Positions 23,140 through 36,489 of a stretch of 64,000 bases of DNA are shown one piece after another. Below the pieces are notes generated by a model. That model searched no databases. It had not been told where the DNA came from and worked only from the letters and a program-made list of their open reading frames with translations. The stretch lies in NCBI GenBank assembly GCA_035772405.1, contig JAYKKM010000078.1, forward strand, positions 978,501 through 1,042,500. The letters run 5' to 3'. The stretch's first letter is position 1. Each line of letters begins with the position of its first letter. The stretch is from Chrysogorgia sp. JL179-B06 (taxonomy: Eukaryota > Cnidaria > Anthozoa > Scleralcyonacea > Chrysogorgiidae). The translations under genes were made by a program, and so were the position numbers.

Positions 23140-23520
23140 CTTCAATCCCTCTCCATGTTTTCTCCATTGTCGAGCATGAGGTGCTCGAGCTTGATGCCTT
23201 TATTCCAAAAATCTTGGGTTAACGTTTTACGTCAGACTTTCTAGCTTTGAGATCAGCTGCATGCAGTAAGCCTTTTTTTCTTGATCTTAGATAATAGTAT
23301 CCCTCTTTATTTAATATATTTCGGATAGTTCTGTTACTAACATGTGTGACACCACTTTCCAACTGAACACGTTTTGAGGTAACATTTCCTAATTCTTCTC
23401 GGAGTTTTGGAATAGTACGAATTACACTCCTCATCTTGGATAGATAGCTTCTTCGGTCTGCCCTTGTCCATCTTCCTTTTATCAAAGGGCCCGCGGTAAT
23501 TGGCTGTTCGCTGTTGCGGT
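23140..23520 (-). pseudogene. Tc1/mariner transposase, N-terminal fragment
   Basis: A helix-turn-helix region with a paired-like second helix (VSNRTIRNILNKEGYYYLRS), then RKKGLLHAADLKARK, matches the DNA-binding half of Tc1 transposases. After a stop at 23219 a shifted frame gives LTQDFWNKGI, where the catalytic domain would begin. The DDE core is absent, so the fragment cannot transpose. Confidence 0.65.
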
Positions 23521-24890
23521 CACCCTGCCATTTTTACTATTTTTTTGTATTTTTCTACATGGCAAAACTAATAAAAAAAAGACAGGCTCACCATTCAATG
23601 GCGTTTGAAAGCTGATATGCAGCTCTAATTTGGGCAGAAATGTGACGACAATACTGAGCAATGTATACATCAGCAATCAACTGACATACTTTATAGCATC
23701 ATCCCATTTCTCATACCGATGTCTTGGAAGCTTTGCTTAAGATGATAATAAGCATCACTGACACAACAAACAAGTCAAACTTTCTTAACTGAAATCAGGT
23801 CAATCATGCCAATACAATATAAAATTCAATTTTTTACAGATATTTACACGGCCTGCTCAAACCACCTTGGCTTGAAATTAGTCGCACTAGCTAGGGAATT
23901 GCATAAAATATACTTTTACTGCATAGATGTGCATGTAAATTTTGGAAATACCATGGGTCACAACTTAAGAAAAACAGTCAAAATCATTTGCCTCAAGTCA
24001 GCCCCTTGTTTAAAAAATCCCCCCGGGAAAGAATACATACTTGCATTCTCGTACAAGGGTACAAACAGAGTAACTCTAATCGAGAAGGGAGCGAGAAACT
24101 ATAGTTGACAACCTTTACTGGATAGCAAAAATTGACTAAGTGCCATGTTTTTTGGGTCGTTTCTCTATGCTGTGCTGATACTTTGCTGTTCTTTCTCGTC
24201 AGGTTCTGCTCATCTCGGCTCTCTATCTTCTGCTGGTTCAGGGAGAGGCATCTCCTTTTATGCTTTCTTGGCAAGTAAAAGTGATTGATAGTTGTAATTG
24301 TAGATCAACCAATCAGATGGATTTGGACTGAGTCTCTTGCTCAACCAAATAAAGGTGTTGCTTTAGAATGTGCTGACCAAGGCAAATCATTTGAAAAGTT
24401 TTTCCATACAGTAAATTATTAAAGTTCTTGACTAAATTGACATGGTGATATAGGAGATATCATAAGCTACAAATTCGTTATTTTATTTTACAGTTTCACA
24501 AGGTATTTAAGAAATAATTCAACTTTAAAAGTTGTTACGAAATATCGATAAACCACTAATGTAAATAACTCGAAGCTTCTCCTTCGCTTAAAATCATGCT
24601 AGACTTAATTAAACTAAATCAACAAACGTGTGCCTGTGTAAGTTTACTCGAACTAAAGACAATAAAAAGCTTTTAAGATAACTGACAAGATTGTAATTAC
24701 AATGTGACAAGAATCGTGCACCTTGTCACAGGACAATAGTAGATACGATCATTTAGATAAACTTTACGTGCCGGTATTCAGTTAAATTGATGCGAATATT
24801 CTACCCAAGATAAGATTTACAAATATAATATATATACGTTGCATAACACAGCGATCTAACATTGTAATAGAACTAGAACATGAAACAAAA
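23521..24890. other. No gene recognised
   Basis: AT-rich sequence with only short, domain-free ORFs and no repeat structure that I could see. Confidence 0.4.
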
Positions 24891-24899
24891 CAATTAATT

Positions 24900-26067
24900 A
24901 AATTGATATGAAGTAACTAATCAGGTTTCCTGACTGGGAATTGAATTGCAGACAGACTTGCTCATCAAATTTGTCAAACTCTGCCAAAGCTTTGTCGACG
25001 AGACAATAATCAACTGCTATATCTTCTCCAAGGTGGTCGCGATACATGGTGTTGAAGAGCAAGCTAAGATCTCGTAGGTTTGATTGACCCATTGACCAAA
25101 GTGGCACATTCATTACGGTTCAAAGCTTTTCAAAGGTCTAACGATAGTGATGTTAAATCTGGCATGGCCAACCAACACCAGAGGGTAAAGATTGCACAAG
25201 TATACAGTTCACTAAACTGAACATGCCCTTGTGAACTGTATCGTTGCTTGCCATATCTACCCATATTGTTTGCTAACTGAAGCAATCGGTTGTTTAGCAA
25301 TGGAATATGTCCGAACACTCGTAATTGAATTTCGTAAGATTCATCGAGATTATAGGTGTATTATATGCCCATATCCATTATAATACCCAACAGATACCAC
25401 TAAAATAAGCTTACCTGTATAAATCCTAGCGCAATGCTTGTTTTGTTAACGCCGACCGTTTTACGTTGGAACCAGTTGTCACAAATAAAGAATCTCCATC
25501 ATGCAAACGGCACAAAGTTCCCATTTCTTTTTCGTGAAGTATCTGTCTTAAAAGGTCTGATACATCTCGTCCTTTAGGATGACTGCCATGCCATTGTTGT
25601 CGATGAGGTGCTTATCTAGCCCTACTTCGGTAAATTTATCGAGTGATAAGTTGATATTGTTTTCACGTTCAACAAATGACATGGGGATTTTACTGCAGTG
25701 ATTATTAGCTGGAGATTTAGCCACATCAGGAGGAGCAAACCACAATAAGAAACAACCCAAACTCTCTCGATGGCCTTCTGACAACTTGAGGCACGTTTGG
25801 GAGCCCAGCAAACCACCTACTCTTGGAAGGATTGCAAATACATTATCTCTCTAACAACACACCATGTGAACGCACGAACATTTCTAACCAATTTGTGAAA
25901 TACACCGGAGCCACATTATCCCAATCGATACTATTTTCGCTTGCCTCTATCGCAAAAACTTTCACAACACCATCGTCAATATCGTTGACTTTCTCTTGCA
26001 TTGTGAATGTCCAAGCATGTTGTGACTGGTACTGGTACGAGTGATCATGCAGTGTTTTTCGATACAT
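24900..26067 (-). pseudogene. Unrecognised split gene with frame breaks
   Basis: Coding-like sequence starts with an ATG at 26067 (MYRKTLHDHSYQYQSQ) and continues through AIEASENSIDWDNVAPVYF. Single-base shifts occur near 25845 and 25555. The exon reads through GLLGSQTCLKLSEGH and VGVNKTSIALGFIQ to a splice donor (CAG/GTAAG) at about 25415. Further coding-like exons lie around 25355-25195 (FGHIPLLNNRLLQLANNMG) and 25110-24960 (LGEDIAVDYCLVDKALAEF). No known domain was recognised. It could be a decayed host gene or a gene carrying assembly indels. Confidence 0.45.
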
Positions 26068-27349
26068 GTGCGCATTTATATATGGCTAGATGTTTATTTA
26101 TGGAGAGGACTACTTAATGCATCATTGGTAAAAACTTGGTGCCAATTTTTGTCAAATAACCATTGGATAGATTTGATCTAGATATAGGACAAAAACCAAT
26201 CATATTCGCCAAAAATCTTAGACTTTAAATGGTCTTTTCCCACGACGAAGGAAACATTGTTTATCTAACTTCCTCATTTTTATCAATGTTATCAGTCTCG
26301 CGCTATTCGACCATTATAACTTATCTATTATCATCCAACGTCTAAACGAATGCGATTGGTGGACTTTTCGTGGCAACATTGATCCAATTAATCTTAATGG
26401 CAACTGAAATAACAAAGGCGTGTGAGGCGTACAGTTTGATCGCGATAACCGCACTGGGAAACCATTAGAAAGTTTGATATCAGAAAGCTGTGCAGGCTAG
26501 ATTATTAAATTCATATCATTAAACTATGGGAACGTTTATCCTGATTACATTTTTTTACTGTGTATATTTTTATGCAGAGAAGCAAGTTATGTACATTTAC
26601 GAGAACGTCATCCAGTACATAGCGAATGTTATAAAAAAGCTTCAAGATTTAACAGCTGCTCTCCTTGTCTAGCCACCTATTCCGATGGTATGTGCATCAA
26701 ACCCTGTGGTTCCAAACCCTTACGATTACATGCGTCCAGTCCTGCTATTCTAGGACCACTTAATCAGCTTGCTTGCTTGCCTATATGGAACAATCAGGTG
26801 TCCCGGGTGGAATGCCAAGCCAGTTCGGACAATTGAAGCCTATTTACTATGCTCACCATTTCTTGTTGACGAGGTTCTTTTCTGCTTTCGTTTAGGATTG
26901 TCAGCTGGTGTGCCTATAGTAACAGACGCTTGTATTCAAAATAGACTCTTTCACGGTTTCGGACATCGTTTTGTTTGGGAGGCAAACAAACCCGGTTGCT
27001 AGGTAACTACGCATATTATTCCTTGTTAAATGTTGTCTGATGGCCACAGTTCCATGTGTTTAAACGCTGTTTTTTACTTGAAAATCTGAAATATATCAAT
27101 TCGAACCTCTCGAGGAATCTTCTCTAAGTTTAGAAAGGTATGTAGTAGTACTCTTTTGTTACGACAAAAACAAAGTTTAATGTAATTATGTTCGCTTGAT
27201 TAGCGAACCTTGAATCTCTCGAATTCTGATGATGTTATGTGATATAGCGCTTTATTACCGAAGCGCAATTCTCTTGATTCCCAAATTCAATGTCAACTTC
27301 AGATAACTCACAATCAGTAATTTTACTTTGACATTCTTTGTAAAGAAAC
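26068..27349. other. No gene recognised
   Basis: Intergenic, AT-rich. Possible promoter region of the SAP-domain ORF towards its right end. Confidence 0.35.
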
Positions 27350-27616
27350 ATGAGTGGCCCCAACAACGTTTTGGTTCGAACAAAGAGTGATGGGTTATAC
27401 AATAACTTCCTTCAGATGAGCCTTGGTGAATTGAAAGATTACTTGAGTTTGAGGAAGTTAAATGTTTCGGGGAAGAAGAGAGAGTTAGTTGCAAGAGCCT
27501 TTTCAGCATGCGAGCAACAAGTTTCCATTGCCATGTTAGTTGAGGAATTAAGGTGCCACTACAATCAAATTTTTACCTATCGATATTTTTACGTATTTAT
27601 AAAGCAGAGCTGCTAA
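27350..27616 (+). CDS. SAP-domain protein, first exon
   Basis: Starts with an ATG at 27350. Residues about 25-55 (LGELKDYLSLRKLNVSGKKRELVARAF) match a SAP helix-extension-helix DNA-binding motif, with the Gly-Lys-Lys turn and the Leu-Val helix in place. In cnidarian and other invertebrate proteins this module often begins a larger protein of host or transposon origin. Coding potential fades after about residue 60, suggesting a splice donor there; downstream exons were not identified. Confidence 0.5.
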   Translation: MSGPNNVLVRTKSDGLYNNFLQMSLGELKDYLSLRKLNVSGKKRELVARAFSACEQQVSIAMLVEELRCHYNQIFTYRYFYVFIKQSC

Positions 27617-28729
27617 ATATTACTTGGTCGAAACCGTTTTGCGATTCGACGATGGCAAGTATTATTTTTCTTACTCCGAATCTGCAGTTGTTATGTTCGC
27701 CATTAATCGTTCATGTTCTTGACAAGCGTAACGAAGTGACGTCAGATTCTCAACGCAAAGACTCACCGTGGGTAATTCTTCAAGTGAATCAAGGTCGTTT
27801 TTTCAAATTCTTTGTCTAAAAGGTTGGACATTTCATCTACTTCTCGAAAAAAACAAGAAAACAAATAACCTCGACAGAAATTCAGGCGTAGCATTGAGAA
27901 TCTGACGTCACAAACAATATTATCTTTTGAAATTGTGGGCTCACTTGGAACACGTTCTTAGTAAACACAGATGAGAGTTCAATCATGAAGACGGAATGGA
28001 CAGCCGAAGGACAGGGAAATATGATTATATTGTGTTGACATTTTAATATCCCGTGAAACTCCGTAATATCATTTATGAAATGTTGTGTTTTTGTCCGATT
28101 TAAATCAATTATACATCGAAATGATCACTTGAATTTGGCGAATCGAACGCTGTAGGTTTCGTCTACTTTAAATGTGAAGATCAGATATTATATGAGAAAA
28201 TGCGTAAGCGATTAAAGCGAGACTCATCTTTAAAATCAAAGGACATGATTTTTATGTCCATTAAACCGATGTAATTTCGTAACAGATATGTTTCGTATAC
28301 CTTGCCGTTGATTTTTATATACATTTTGACACACGAAGACCTTCAATCGAACAGATATTAGAAAAATAGCATGCATTGCCATGTTTACATTAAATACCGT
28401 CTGCATGTCAGGGGAGCTAGCCTGCGTGTAGACCCCTGATTTTTCTTCGTCTTCATTTCTAGCCCTCCTTTGTAATATAAGACAAGTGAGCGGGTTTTCT
28501 TATTCCAACTGTCTAACATGCGTATATGCCACCAATGCATACCCATCTCCGCAGGCAATATGCACGCCATGTCCCTAAAAGTAGCCTGAGTTAACGCCTA
28601 GCGGGCGTCTTGTTTATATAAATTTGAACATGCTGTATCCAGTATACCATGCCAGTTTCAAGACCACTGATTTTTTTTTTTTTTTTATTACCAGTAATAG
28701 TGTAATAAGCATTAAACTGAAGAAATAAA
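27617..28729. other. No gene recognised
   Basis: AT-rich, with a run of T near 28671-28686 just before the minisatellite. No supported coding sequence. Confidence 0.35.
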
Positions 28730-29560
28730 AGTAATAAGCGACTAATAAGAATAAATAAGGTAATCAGGTAATGAGAAAATAAGCACTAGGAAGAACATAT
28801 ACACAAACAAACTGCCAAGAGAATAAGGTAATAAGCACTATAGGAAGAACAATAGAACATATACACAAACAAACTACCAAGAGAATAAGGTAATAAGCAC
28901 TATAGTAAAAACATATACACAAACAAACTACCAAGAGAATAAGGGTAATAAGGTGATAAGCACTATAATAAGAACATAATACACAAACAAACTACCAAGA
29001 GAATAAGGTAATAAGCACTATAGCAAGAACATATACACAAACAAACTATGAAGAGAATAAGAGAATAAGGGTAATAAGGTGATAAGCACTATAATAAGAA
29101 CATAATACACAAACAAACTACCAAGATAATAAGGTAATAAGCACTATAGTAAGAACATATACACAAACAAACTACCAAGAGAATAAGAGAATAAGGGTAA
29201 TAAGGTAATAAGCACTATAATAAGAACATACACAAACAAACTACCAAGAGAATAAGGAAATAAGCACTATAGGAAGAACATACACACAAACAAACTACCA
29301 AGAGAATAAGGGTAACAAGGTAATAAGCACTATAATAAGAACATATACACAAACAAACTACCAAGAGAATAAGGGTAATAAGCACTATAGTAAGAACATA
29401 TACACAAACGAACTACCAAGAGAATAAGGGTAATAAGCACTATAGTAAGAACATATACACAAACAAACTACCAAGAGAATAAGAGAACAAGGGTAATAAG
29501 CACTATAGTAAGAACATATACACAAGGAAACTAGCAAGAGAATAAGGGTAATACGGTAAA
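28730..29560. repeat. Minisatellite, ~55-65-base units
   Basis: About 14 units built around ACACAAACAAACTACCAAGA, GAATAAGGTAATAAGCACTA and TAGTAAGAACATAT, with internal variation in the number of AATAAGGGT modules. Confidence 0.85.
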
Positions 29561-29564
29561 GTTC

Positions 29565-31020
29565 GCCGATCTCGTCTGGCTTCATTAAATCGACACACGG
29601 TTTTGTTTTGTGCTTTTTGCACATGCAGCTATACCGCTTTAATTATCACTTATATTAAAGATAATATTTGGCAATTTACACTCGTCAATAGATGAAAGTT
29701 AAACTAATGTGTAAATTCGAGTGTGGTAAAACCCTCTGAAAAATGCGAGAAACGAGTAAAATGCTCGATATTTACTATATGACCATAATTGTCAAACATA
29801 GACATAGTCAACAAAAACAGTCAACACAATGCAAAGCCACGGCGTCACACCATTTGCGCGCTTTAGTCGCACCAAAGGTCGCACAGAGCGACGTTCGAAG
29901 ACTTATACACTAGTCGATACGAACTTCCAATACTTTAAATTTGCACGGTGCAGCGAAATCAACAAAACTTACAATTGTTTTTCAACAGCCAGATGAAAGA
30001 GCAGAAGTATCGTTCAGGATTTCATTTAATCGGAAATAGCAATAATGATATAAGTCACGCAAATCTTTTGTGCATAATTGTGGGTGACGGAAAGAGCGGT
30101 TTTCTGGAGATAAGCCCAGAAAACCTGGAGAAGCGAAAGTGAGAGTAAGGGCCCTCACTGTTATGGACCTTGCTCTCATGTCCCAGCCGGGCTTCCCCAT
30201 GGTGAAGTGACTGCAAGATCAGGGTGAAGGTAAGGGCCCTCACTGTAATGGACATTGCTCTCCGTCGCCGGAGTGTGTGCTTTACCGTGGGTGAAGTGTG
30301 GCTGAGGGGACACCACTTTCCGTCCCTATTTCTTTATTAATAGATAGAAATTCTATGATTACAATATTGTTCTTTCGTTCAGTCATTACAAAAAGAGTAG
30401 ATTATATTTTTAACGATAACCTATGTACAACTATGTTCCGCATTTATTTTTAAATGGTGCGGTGGGTGCGATAACTTTGTATTGAATAATGTTTTGACGA
30501 AGGCAGTCAAGACGAGAATGAGCTAGCCTGTTTTTTGGAATGCCTTAAAGCTTATTGCCTTGGAATGTCCAGTTGCACTTTTAGCAAATGTTGTCAGGGG
30601 TTTGTCGGTAGATTGCGCTATTGCGTGAGAGTATTTTTAGGATTACCTTGATTGATATCTTCAAGCGATACACAAAATGAGTAACCTGGTGAATTTTTCT
30701 ACATACCAATACTGACAGAACATTCTGATAATGTAGTCTCGTGAAACTAAAATTATAAGAATGAGTAATTTCTTCTTAGCAGCATGGGCAATAAACTGTT
30801 AGCGCATTTTTTCGTACTTGCCTAGTCTACACTATCCTTCCCATTTCCGTGACATTCCTTCAAGTCTTATGACTGCAAGATTAGTTCCGCATTGTTTGCG
30901 TCGATTTCAACCTACATGTTTACTTATAGAATCCGTTTGTGTATTTGTACATTGACGTATTTTGAAACGTATATGTGACCATTTCTGCATCGCACCACCG
31001 GCCAAATATCATCCATGCAT
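29565..31020. other. No gene recognised; small duplicated motif
   Basis: Near 30150 and 30230 the sequence GGTAAGGGCCCTCACTGT or a close variant occurs twice, each time followed by a similar ATGGAC-TTGCTCTC stretch about 80 bases apart. Nothing else was recognised. Confidence 0.35.
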
Positions 31021-31031
31021 TAACATATATT

Positions 31032-31366
31032 TGTGCACTGACCAGAATATATCCGTGCACTGGCAAAATACATTGGTGCACTGGCAAAATATATTTGTGC
31101 ACTGACAAAATACATCGGTGCACTGGCAAAATACATCGGTGCACTGGCAAAATACATCGGTGCACTGGCAAAATATATTTGTGCACTGACAAAATATATC
31201 CGTGCACTGGCAAAATATATCCGTGCACTGGCAAAATATATCCGTGCACTGGCAAAATATATTTGTGCACTGACAAAATATATCCGTGCACTAGCAAAAT
31301 ATATTTGTGCACTGCCAAAATATATCCGTGCACTGGCAAAATATATCCGCATGCACTGACAAATAT
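31032..31366. repeat. 21-bp minisatellite, ~16 copies
   Basis: Units are variants of GTGCACTGGCAAAATATATCC (A/G and C/T changes at a few sites). Because 21 is a multiple of three, long open frames appear on both strands with 7-residue periodicity. These are repeat translations, not evidence of a gene. Confidence 0.9.
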
Positions 31367-31390
31367 GTGGGCCACCATACTTCAGTAATC

Positions 31391-32220
31391 CCCAGAAGTG
31401 ACTAATGACAGACCACAACGTAAATCCAATGTAACGTGCCGAGCTACGACTCACTAAACGCAGTGATCAACACCCATGTAGATCCAATGACCTCTTCCCA
31501 ATAAAATCAACTGTCTCGTTTTCTAATGAGAATATTAGAAGAACAAGGTCACGTTGGTTCCGCAGAGACTTTATAAATCCCAATAGAAATTCGTACGAAA
31601 CGCAGCAAAGTATAATCCATAAAACATACCTAATTGCCGGGAAGAATATTCGAAGATGTTATTTCGGTTTTTGTCTGCGGAAATGTCTGCAGGCGAGGTG
31701 TTACAGCTTGCGGTTCTCCACCATTTCGGCGCTTTAGCTTTCACACATAAAAACGCCGGTCTAACCTGAAACGTTTTTTACAGTATTTTTATTGTTTCGC
31801 CTGGTTCTTCAGCCAGACATAACGAACGAATAACTGAAATACTGCACATATATATTCACTTCATATTCGCTTGTATGTTGTTTAGATAATAAAATTACTA
31901 GTAATTGGATATATTTAGAATTTCGTTTGCATATTTATTTTTAACAATCGTGCCACAACATAAACCTATACCGGTGAAAGTGCGAACCTTAGTTATAGTG
32001 CGACCGACAGTAAAACATGATGTCTAGCGATCGCACGCAATTATTTAGCCATTTATTTTAATAGCAATACTTTGCCCTGCATGAATGTTCCACCACAATT
32101 TTAAAATAAATTAGTCTTAAATTTTTCTTTTTGTTCACTTCATTATTTATCCACGTCATATTTCCTCATCTGCATTTTATCATTTGTCAACCTATATATC
32201 ATACTCGCGTTTTATTCATG
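31391..32220. other. No gene recognised
   Basis: AT-rich spacer before the LINE remnant. Confidence 0.35.
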
Positions 32221-32224
32221 CGTC

Positions 32225-33105
32225 CGTCCGCTATATTATTTCTAATTTACATAAATGATTTACCAATAGCTCGGATATTATGACATTTAGGATATTTGCA
32301 GATGACACAAATATTTTTATTTCGGCTCGTGACCTTAAAGGTCTCGAAGCTTTGCTAATTCGGAGTTGGAAAAAGTCAAGGAATGGTGCGATTGTAAACA
32401 AACTTTCTATTAACTTCACAAAAACTAATTATATGATAAGGAAATCACATAAAATATTTAGGTGTTATGATTGACGTTGCAATTTCTTGGAAATATCATA
32501 CATATGCTCTCGTATTTCACGAAATATTGGTATATATCTAAATTAAGGCACTATCTTTCTATTCATCAACTTAAAACGATTTATTATAATCTTATTTATC
32601 ATATGCCATAATTGCTTGGGGATCAGCTTACACAACGTATTTGAAAAATTACAAACCAAGCAGAATAAAGTTATTAGATTAATGTTCTTTACATCAATGT
32701 TTCTCTTCCTCTCTTAAATATTCTAACTCAGTAATTTTTATTGTCTACATGCCTGGCATAAAGGAGCTTTGCCTAGTTTGTTTGATAATCTTTTTCAATA
32801 TGCCAAAAATCAGCACACACATAATACAAGGTATGCATCTAAACAAAATCTATGTAAACCATATATCCGAACAAATACTGGTAAACAAATGTTCGCCTTT
32901 CAGGCAACAGACCTCTGGCGCGACATTGCATACCAACTGAAAGATCTTGGTACATTCTCCTTTGCCAAAGAAGTAAAACATTACTTTGTCAGAACAACGT
33001 ATTTCAAAATAGAAACTCTATTGAATGTTATCATAGTTAATTTATACTATCTTAAGTTCCGTTTTTCCTTCCTTATTGTCTCTATTTCTCTTAAATAATT
33101 TATTT
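32225..33105 (+). pseudogene. 5'-truncated LINE (RT end and C-terminus)
   Basis: Fragments in several frames follow the order of a CR1/Jockey-type LINE: LIYINDLP, FADDTNIFISARDLKGLE, NKLSINFTKTNYM, a GVMID-type box, SLFDNLFQYAKNQHTHNTR and a final segment near 33000. More than four frame breaks and loss of the 5' part make it dead. Confidence 0.65.
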
Positions 33106-33144
33106 TAGAACAATGGCTAGAGGCGGGACGTCCCGGTATACCGC

Positions 33145-33276
33145 GTGACGAACTGAACGTTGCCAAAAACTTCAGGAATGCTATTATAAACTGCACATTG
33201 TCCTTCAAAGGAGGGGTACTTTGGGAAAGCGTGCAGGACAACCATCTCTGTACCTTTCTCATGCAGATGAGTGAGG
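33145..33276 (+). repeat. Duplicated exon, copy 1
   Basis: About 130 bases are nearly identical to 33632-33760, with a 3-base insertion and a few substitutions. In this copy the coding similarity ends at the duplication boundary. Confidence 0.75.
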
Positions 33277-33555
33277 CCCTTACTCGAAAACCTTCAGGTT
33301 AATTTAGCCTCTATGCTCAAACATATATAAACTTATTTCTTTTCTCGTTGTTAAAAACACCAAAAATTATATATTATACTCTACCTATCACTATAATTTC
33401 TAAAAATTGAACCAATAAAAGATTATTATTATCCATGTTCCAACACACGATAAATTAGACGTTTGAAATATGTTAATATACCTAATAGAATCAAATATAC
33501 AGTTTTAGCTTGGAAAATTTAAAACAATCTTAAATAAGTAAACAATTTATATTTT
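33277..33555. other. Spacer between the duplicated exons
   Basis: AT-rich. No feature recognised. Confidence 0.4.
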
Positions 33556-33599
33556 ATGCTTACACTTTATTCAACATTGACACTTGTTTTTTTCTTATT

Positions 33600-33855
33600 T
33601 GAATACTCTTTCAGGGAAGCGTTTGTGACGTGTGACGAACTGAACGTTGCCAAAAACTTCAGGAATGCTATAAACTGCACATTTTCCTTCAAAGGAGGGG
33701 TACTTTGGGAAAGCGTGCAGGACAACCATCTCTGCACCTTTCTCATGCAGATGAGTGAGGAATTTTGGGCTGACGGGAACGGCGAACGGGCAACAAAAAA
33801 GTGGCATTGGGCAGCAACAGACTGGAGATGCACAAAATGCTTGCTACGTTTTTAA
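33600..33855 (+). CDS. Exon of unknown gene (duplicated exon, copy 2)
   Basis: A possible splice acceptor (CTTTCAG) near 33614 precedes an open frame to 33855 containing SFKGGVLWESVQDNHLC and ending in a Trp-rich tail (KKWHWAATDWRCTKC). The first ~130 bases are duplicated at 33145-33276. No known family was recognised. Whether it is host or transposon-derived is open. Confidence 0.35.
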
Positions 33856-33859
33856 CGAA

Positions 33860-34159
33860 GAAGTTCAGGTACGTCCATCCGATTTTGGGACTCAACGTTA
33901 GCCTGGTTGCATAGTTCAGGCTAATCTCAATCTCTACATGCGGAAAACGTGCGGGTGATTTTGACTTTTAATAATAAAAACGAATAAAATATATTTTTTA
34001 ATTGTTAGTGCTTTAAAATTATTTTTATTAAAAATATTCATGTAACTGTAATACTGTAGCTATTTAAAAAAATATGTTTTTGCTTCCTAAATTTGCGTTT
34101 TCGAAAATAATTCTTACCCTTTCTCAAAAGCTCTTAATAGTTCAGAGTCGCTCATAGAC
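33860..34159. other. No gene recognised
   Basis: AT-rich spacer. No feature seen. Confidence 0.35.
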
Positions 34160-34372
34160 AACTCGGACTCGTTGTCTCATTGTTATATAGAAACACGAGA
34201 GGAAGTTTGGGAGAACGAGAAATGGCAGTGGGAACACGACTAGACCGCCATGCAGGCGAGTGTATATACACGCTATTTCAAATTCTTCCAAACTTACACA
34301 AGTGTTCCTATATCTCGATAGGAACACAGAAAAATGTATTCTATTTCTTTTATAAAATAATCGGTCAAAAAT
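34160..34372. repeat. Hairpin MITE, copy A
   Basis: TAGAAACACGAG, GGAAGTTTGGGAGAACGAGA and a later near reverse complement (CTTCCAAACTTACACAAGTGTTCC) form an imperfect hairpin. A related copy lies at 37848-38010. Both end near TTCTATTTCTTTTATAAAAT. Confidence 0.65.
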
Positions 34373-36081
34373 AGATTAATATTAAATAGATAAAAATTAA
34401 TCAAAATAAAAAGAGCTAATTCTTTTTACTGCCCATGCATGGATGGCGTATGATGGCGTAATTGATGGCGTAGAATGGTATTTATGTACAGTTATAATTA
34501 GACTATGATGGCAGTCAGTGGCATATTGGATGGCCTAATCTTTCCATGTTTTCCATAGTTATGGAACACGGTCAGTAACCAATCACCGAACACGGTCAGT
34601 AACCAATCACCGCACGTGTTTTCCAAATGTTATTTTATAAGAAATCAGTTCTTAATGGCAACTGATTAAAATAATTATGTTCTACTGTCATTTTATCAAT
34701 TTACAATTTACACGACGTATTAATTATTTTTACTTAATTAGATTGATCATGAAGGTAGCGTCTACCAAAAGAAAACCAAAACTATATTTTGATGGCACCA
34801 TACTCAAAGGCATGCAAATGGCGATAAATGACAAGCAAGTGAGAGAATACTTGTCTGCATTGCCCATTAAGATTGACATCCCTCTACAAAATTTTAATTG
34901 GAAGAATTTCATTAATGAAACACAGAAGTTCTTCAACAGCAACTTTTCCCATTTGCTATGTTTCTGGCTGGAGCAATATCCGTGTTTCATTACCATGAGG
35001 TTCTCAATGTTTTGGGTAAGTTTCACATATACATCAGCATATACATGCATGAGTAGTAAAAAAAGTGGAGTGCTGCTTTTCTTAAAGACGAAAAGGCGTA
35101 CAAATTGGCCAAATTGCTGGGTCCTTCTGCGAATCCCTCGCAGAGCACTAGTTCCTCTAACGAAGTCAATCGTCTAGTTTTCACTATTCCCTCTGATTTG
35201 CCATTATCTGACCCGAGAGATATATTCTTGCGGAAGGCTCAAGTTTGTTCCCATCGATTTTTTTTCAGTTAAAGAGGATACCGAATCTTTTTTCTGCCGC
35301 ATGCAACTCAAAGCCTTTTTTCATGATAAGCCCACAATAAGGATATTTTTGAAGAATTCAACCCCAAGTGGTGTTGCGATGGGCACGAAAATGGGTCCAA
35401 GCTATGCTAACTTATTTGTTGGTTATGTTGAAAAACAGATCTTTGAATGACACACAGGTCCCTTGCTTGATTTCTTCAGCAGATTTATCGACGACTGTTT
35501 ATAGGAACAATGTCGTGTTCACGTGTCTGTTTAGACCAGTTCATCAACTTTATTGATGATTTTCATCCTGCTCTGAAGTTCACGTGGGAAATCAGCGAGA
35601 CCTGTGCGTCGTTCCTTGATATTTTAATTTCGATTAATGGTGATTCGCTGAGAATGTCGGTCTTATACAAGCTTACTGACTCCCCATAGTTATATTCTAT
35701 TTTCTTCCTCTCATCCCAACCACACTAAGCAATCCATCCCTTACTGTCAATTTCTTCGCCGCTTATGTAGCGGCAACCAAGATTTTCAATTCACAGCAAT
35801 GGAAATGAGATCTTTTTTGTTCAACGTGATTACCCTACCAACCTACTAGACCTCGCCGTTCAGAAAGCTTTTCACGTCCCTCGTTTAGACACCCTTGGAC
35901 CACCTTTCGAACAAGTTTCAAACAACAAAATTCCTCTAGTTCTAACATTTCATCCTTTCAATTTTAAAGTTAAAAATATTAGCAATCGCAATTTTCACAT
36001 TTTACAAACCGATAACCTTTTGGTATTTTTTCGCCGTAATAAAAACATTCGTGATTCCTTAGCACCAGCGGGAACATTTTC

Positions 36082-36489
36082 TTGCGGCCGTTCCGCTGCT
36101 ACACATGCCCTTTTCTAAATCCCACTACAGTTATTACTGCCCCCAAATTCGACCACACAATCCGTCATGCTTTTTCATGCACGTCTACCAACATAATTTT
36201 TTGCGATAAATGCCATAAAATCTACATCGGTGAAACTGGGCGACGCCTTTCATACAGGTTTGCTGAACATCTTCGTTCCGTGAGGGACAATGATGTTGAC
36301 AAACTTGTAGCCTGCCATTTCAACAGCTCTAACCATTTGGTTTCATACATGAAAGTCTGTGCCATCCTTCCCATCTCAGGTGGTAACGCAAACGGCAAGA
36401 GAAGCGTCTCATTTTTAAACTTGGCACCACACATCCTCTTGGTCTTAACGAACTTTTTTCTTTTATTTAATTTCCTACAATGTTTTTGA
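36082..36489 (+). pseudogene. GIY-YIG endonuclease of the Penelope-like element
   Basis: CYTCPFLNP, a Cys-rich turn (FCDKCHKIYIGETGRRLSYRF) and EHLRSVRDND, then CHFNSSNH, match the GIY-YIG domain of Penelope-like elements, where it nicks target DNA for priming. The C-terminal ~30 residues are out of frame (LVLTNFFLLF). The upstream RT is in other frames, so the protein is not intact. Confidence 0.75.

Noticed and set aside
28730..29560. CRISPR-like regular repeats
   Set aside because: The units are contiguous tandem repeats without unique spacers, in eukaryotic DNA; a minisatellite explains them.
30920..31454. Three long overlapping ORFs (137-152 codons) on both strands
   Set aside because: They are translations of the 21-bp minisatellite, whose unit is a multiple of three and lacks stops; no coding signature outside the array.
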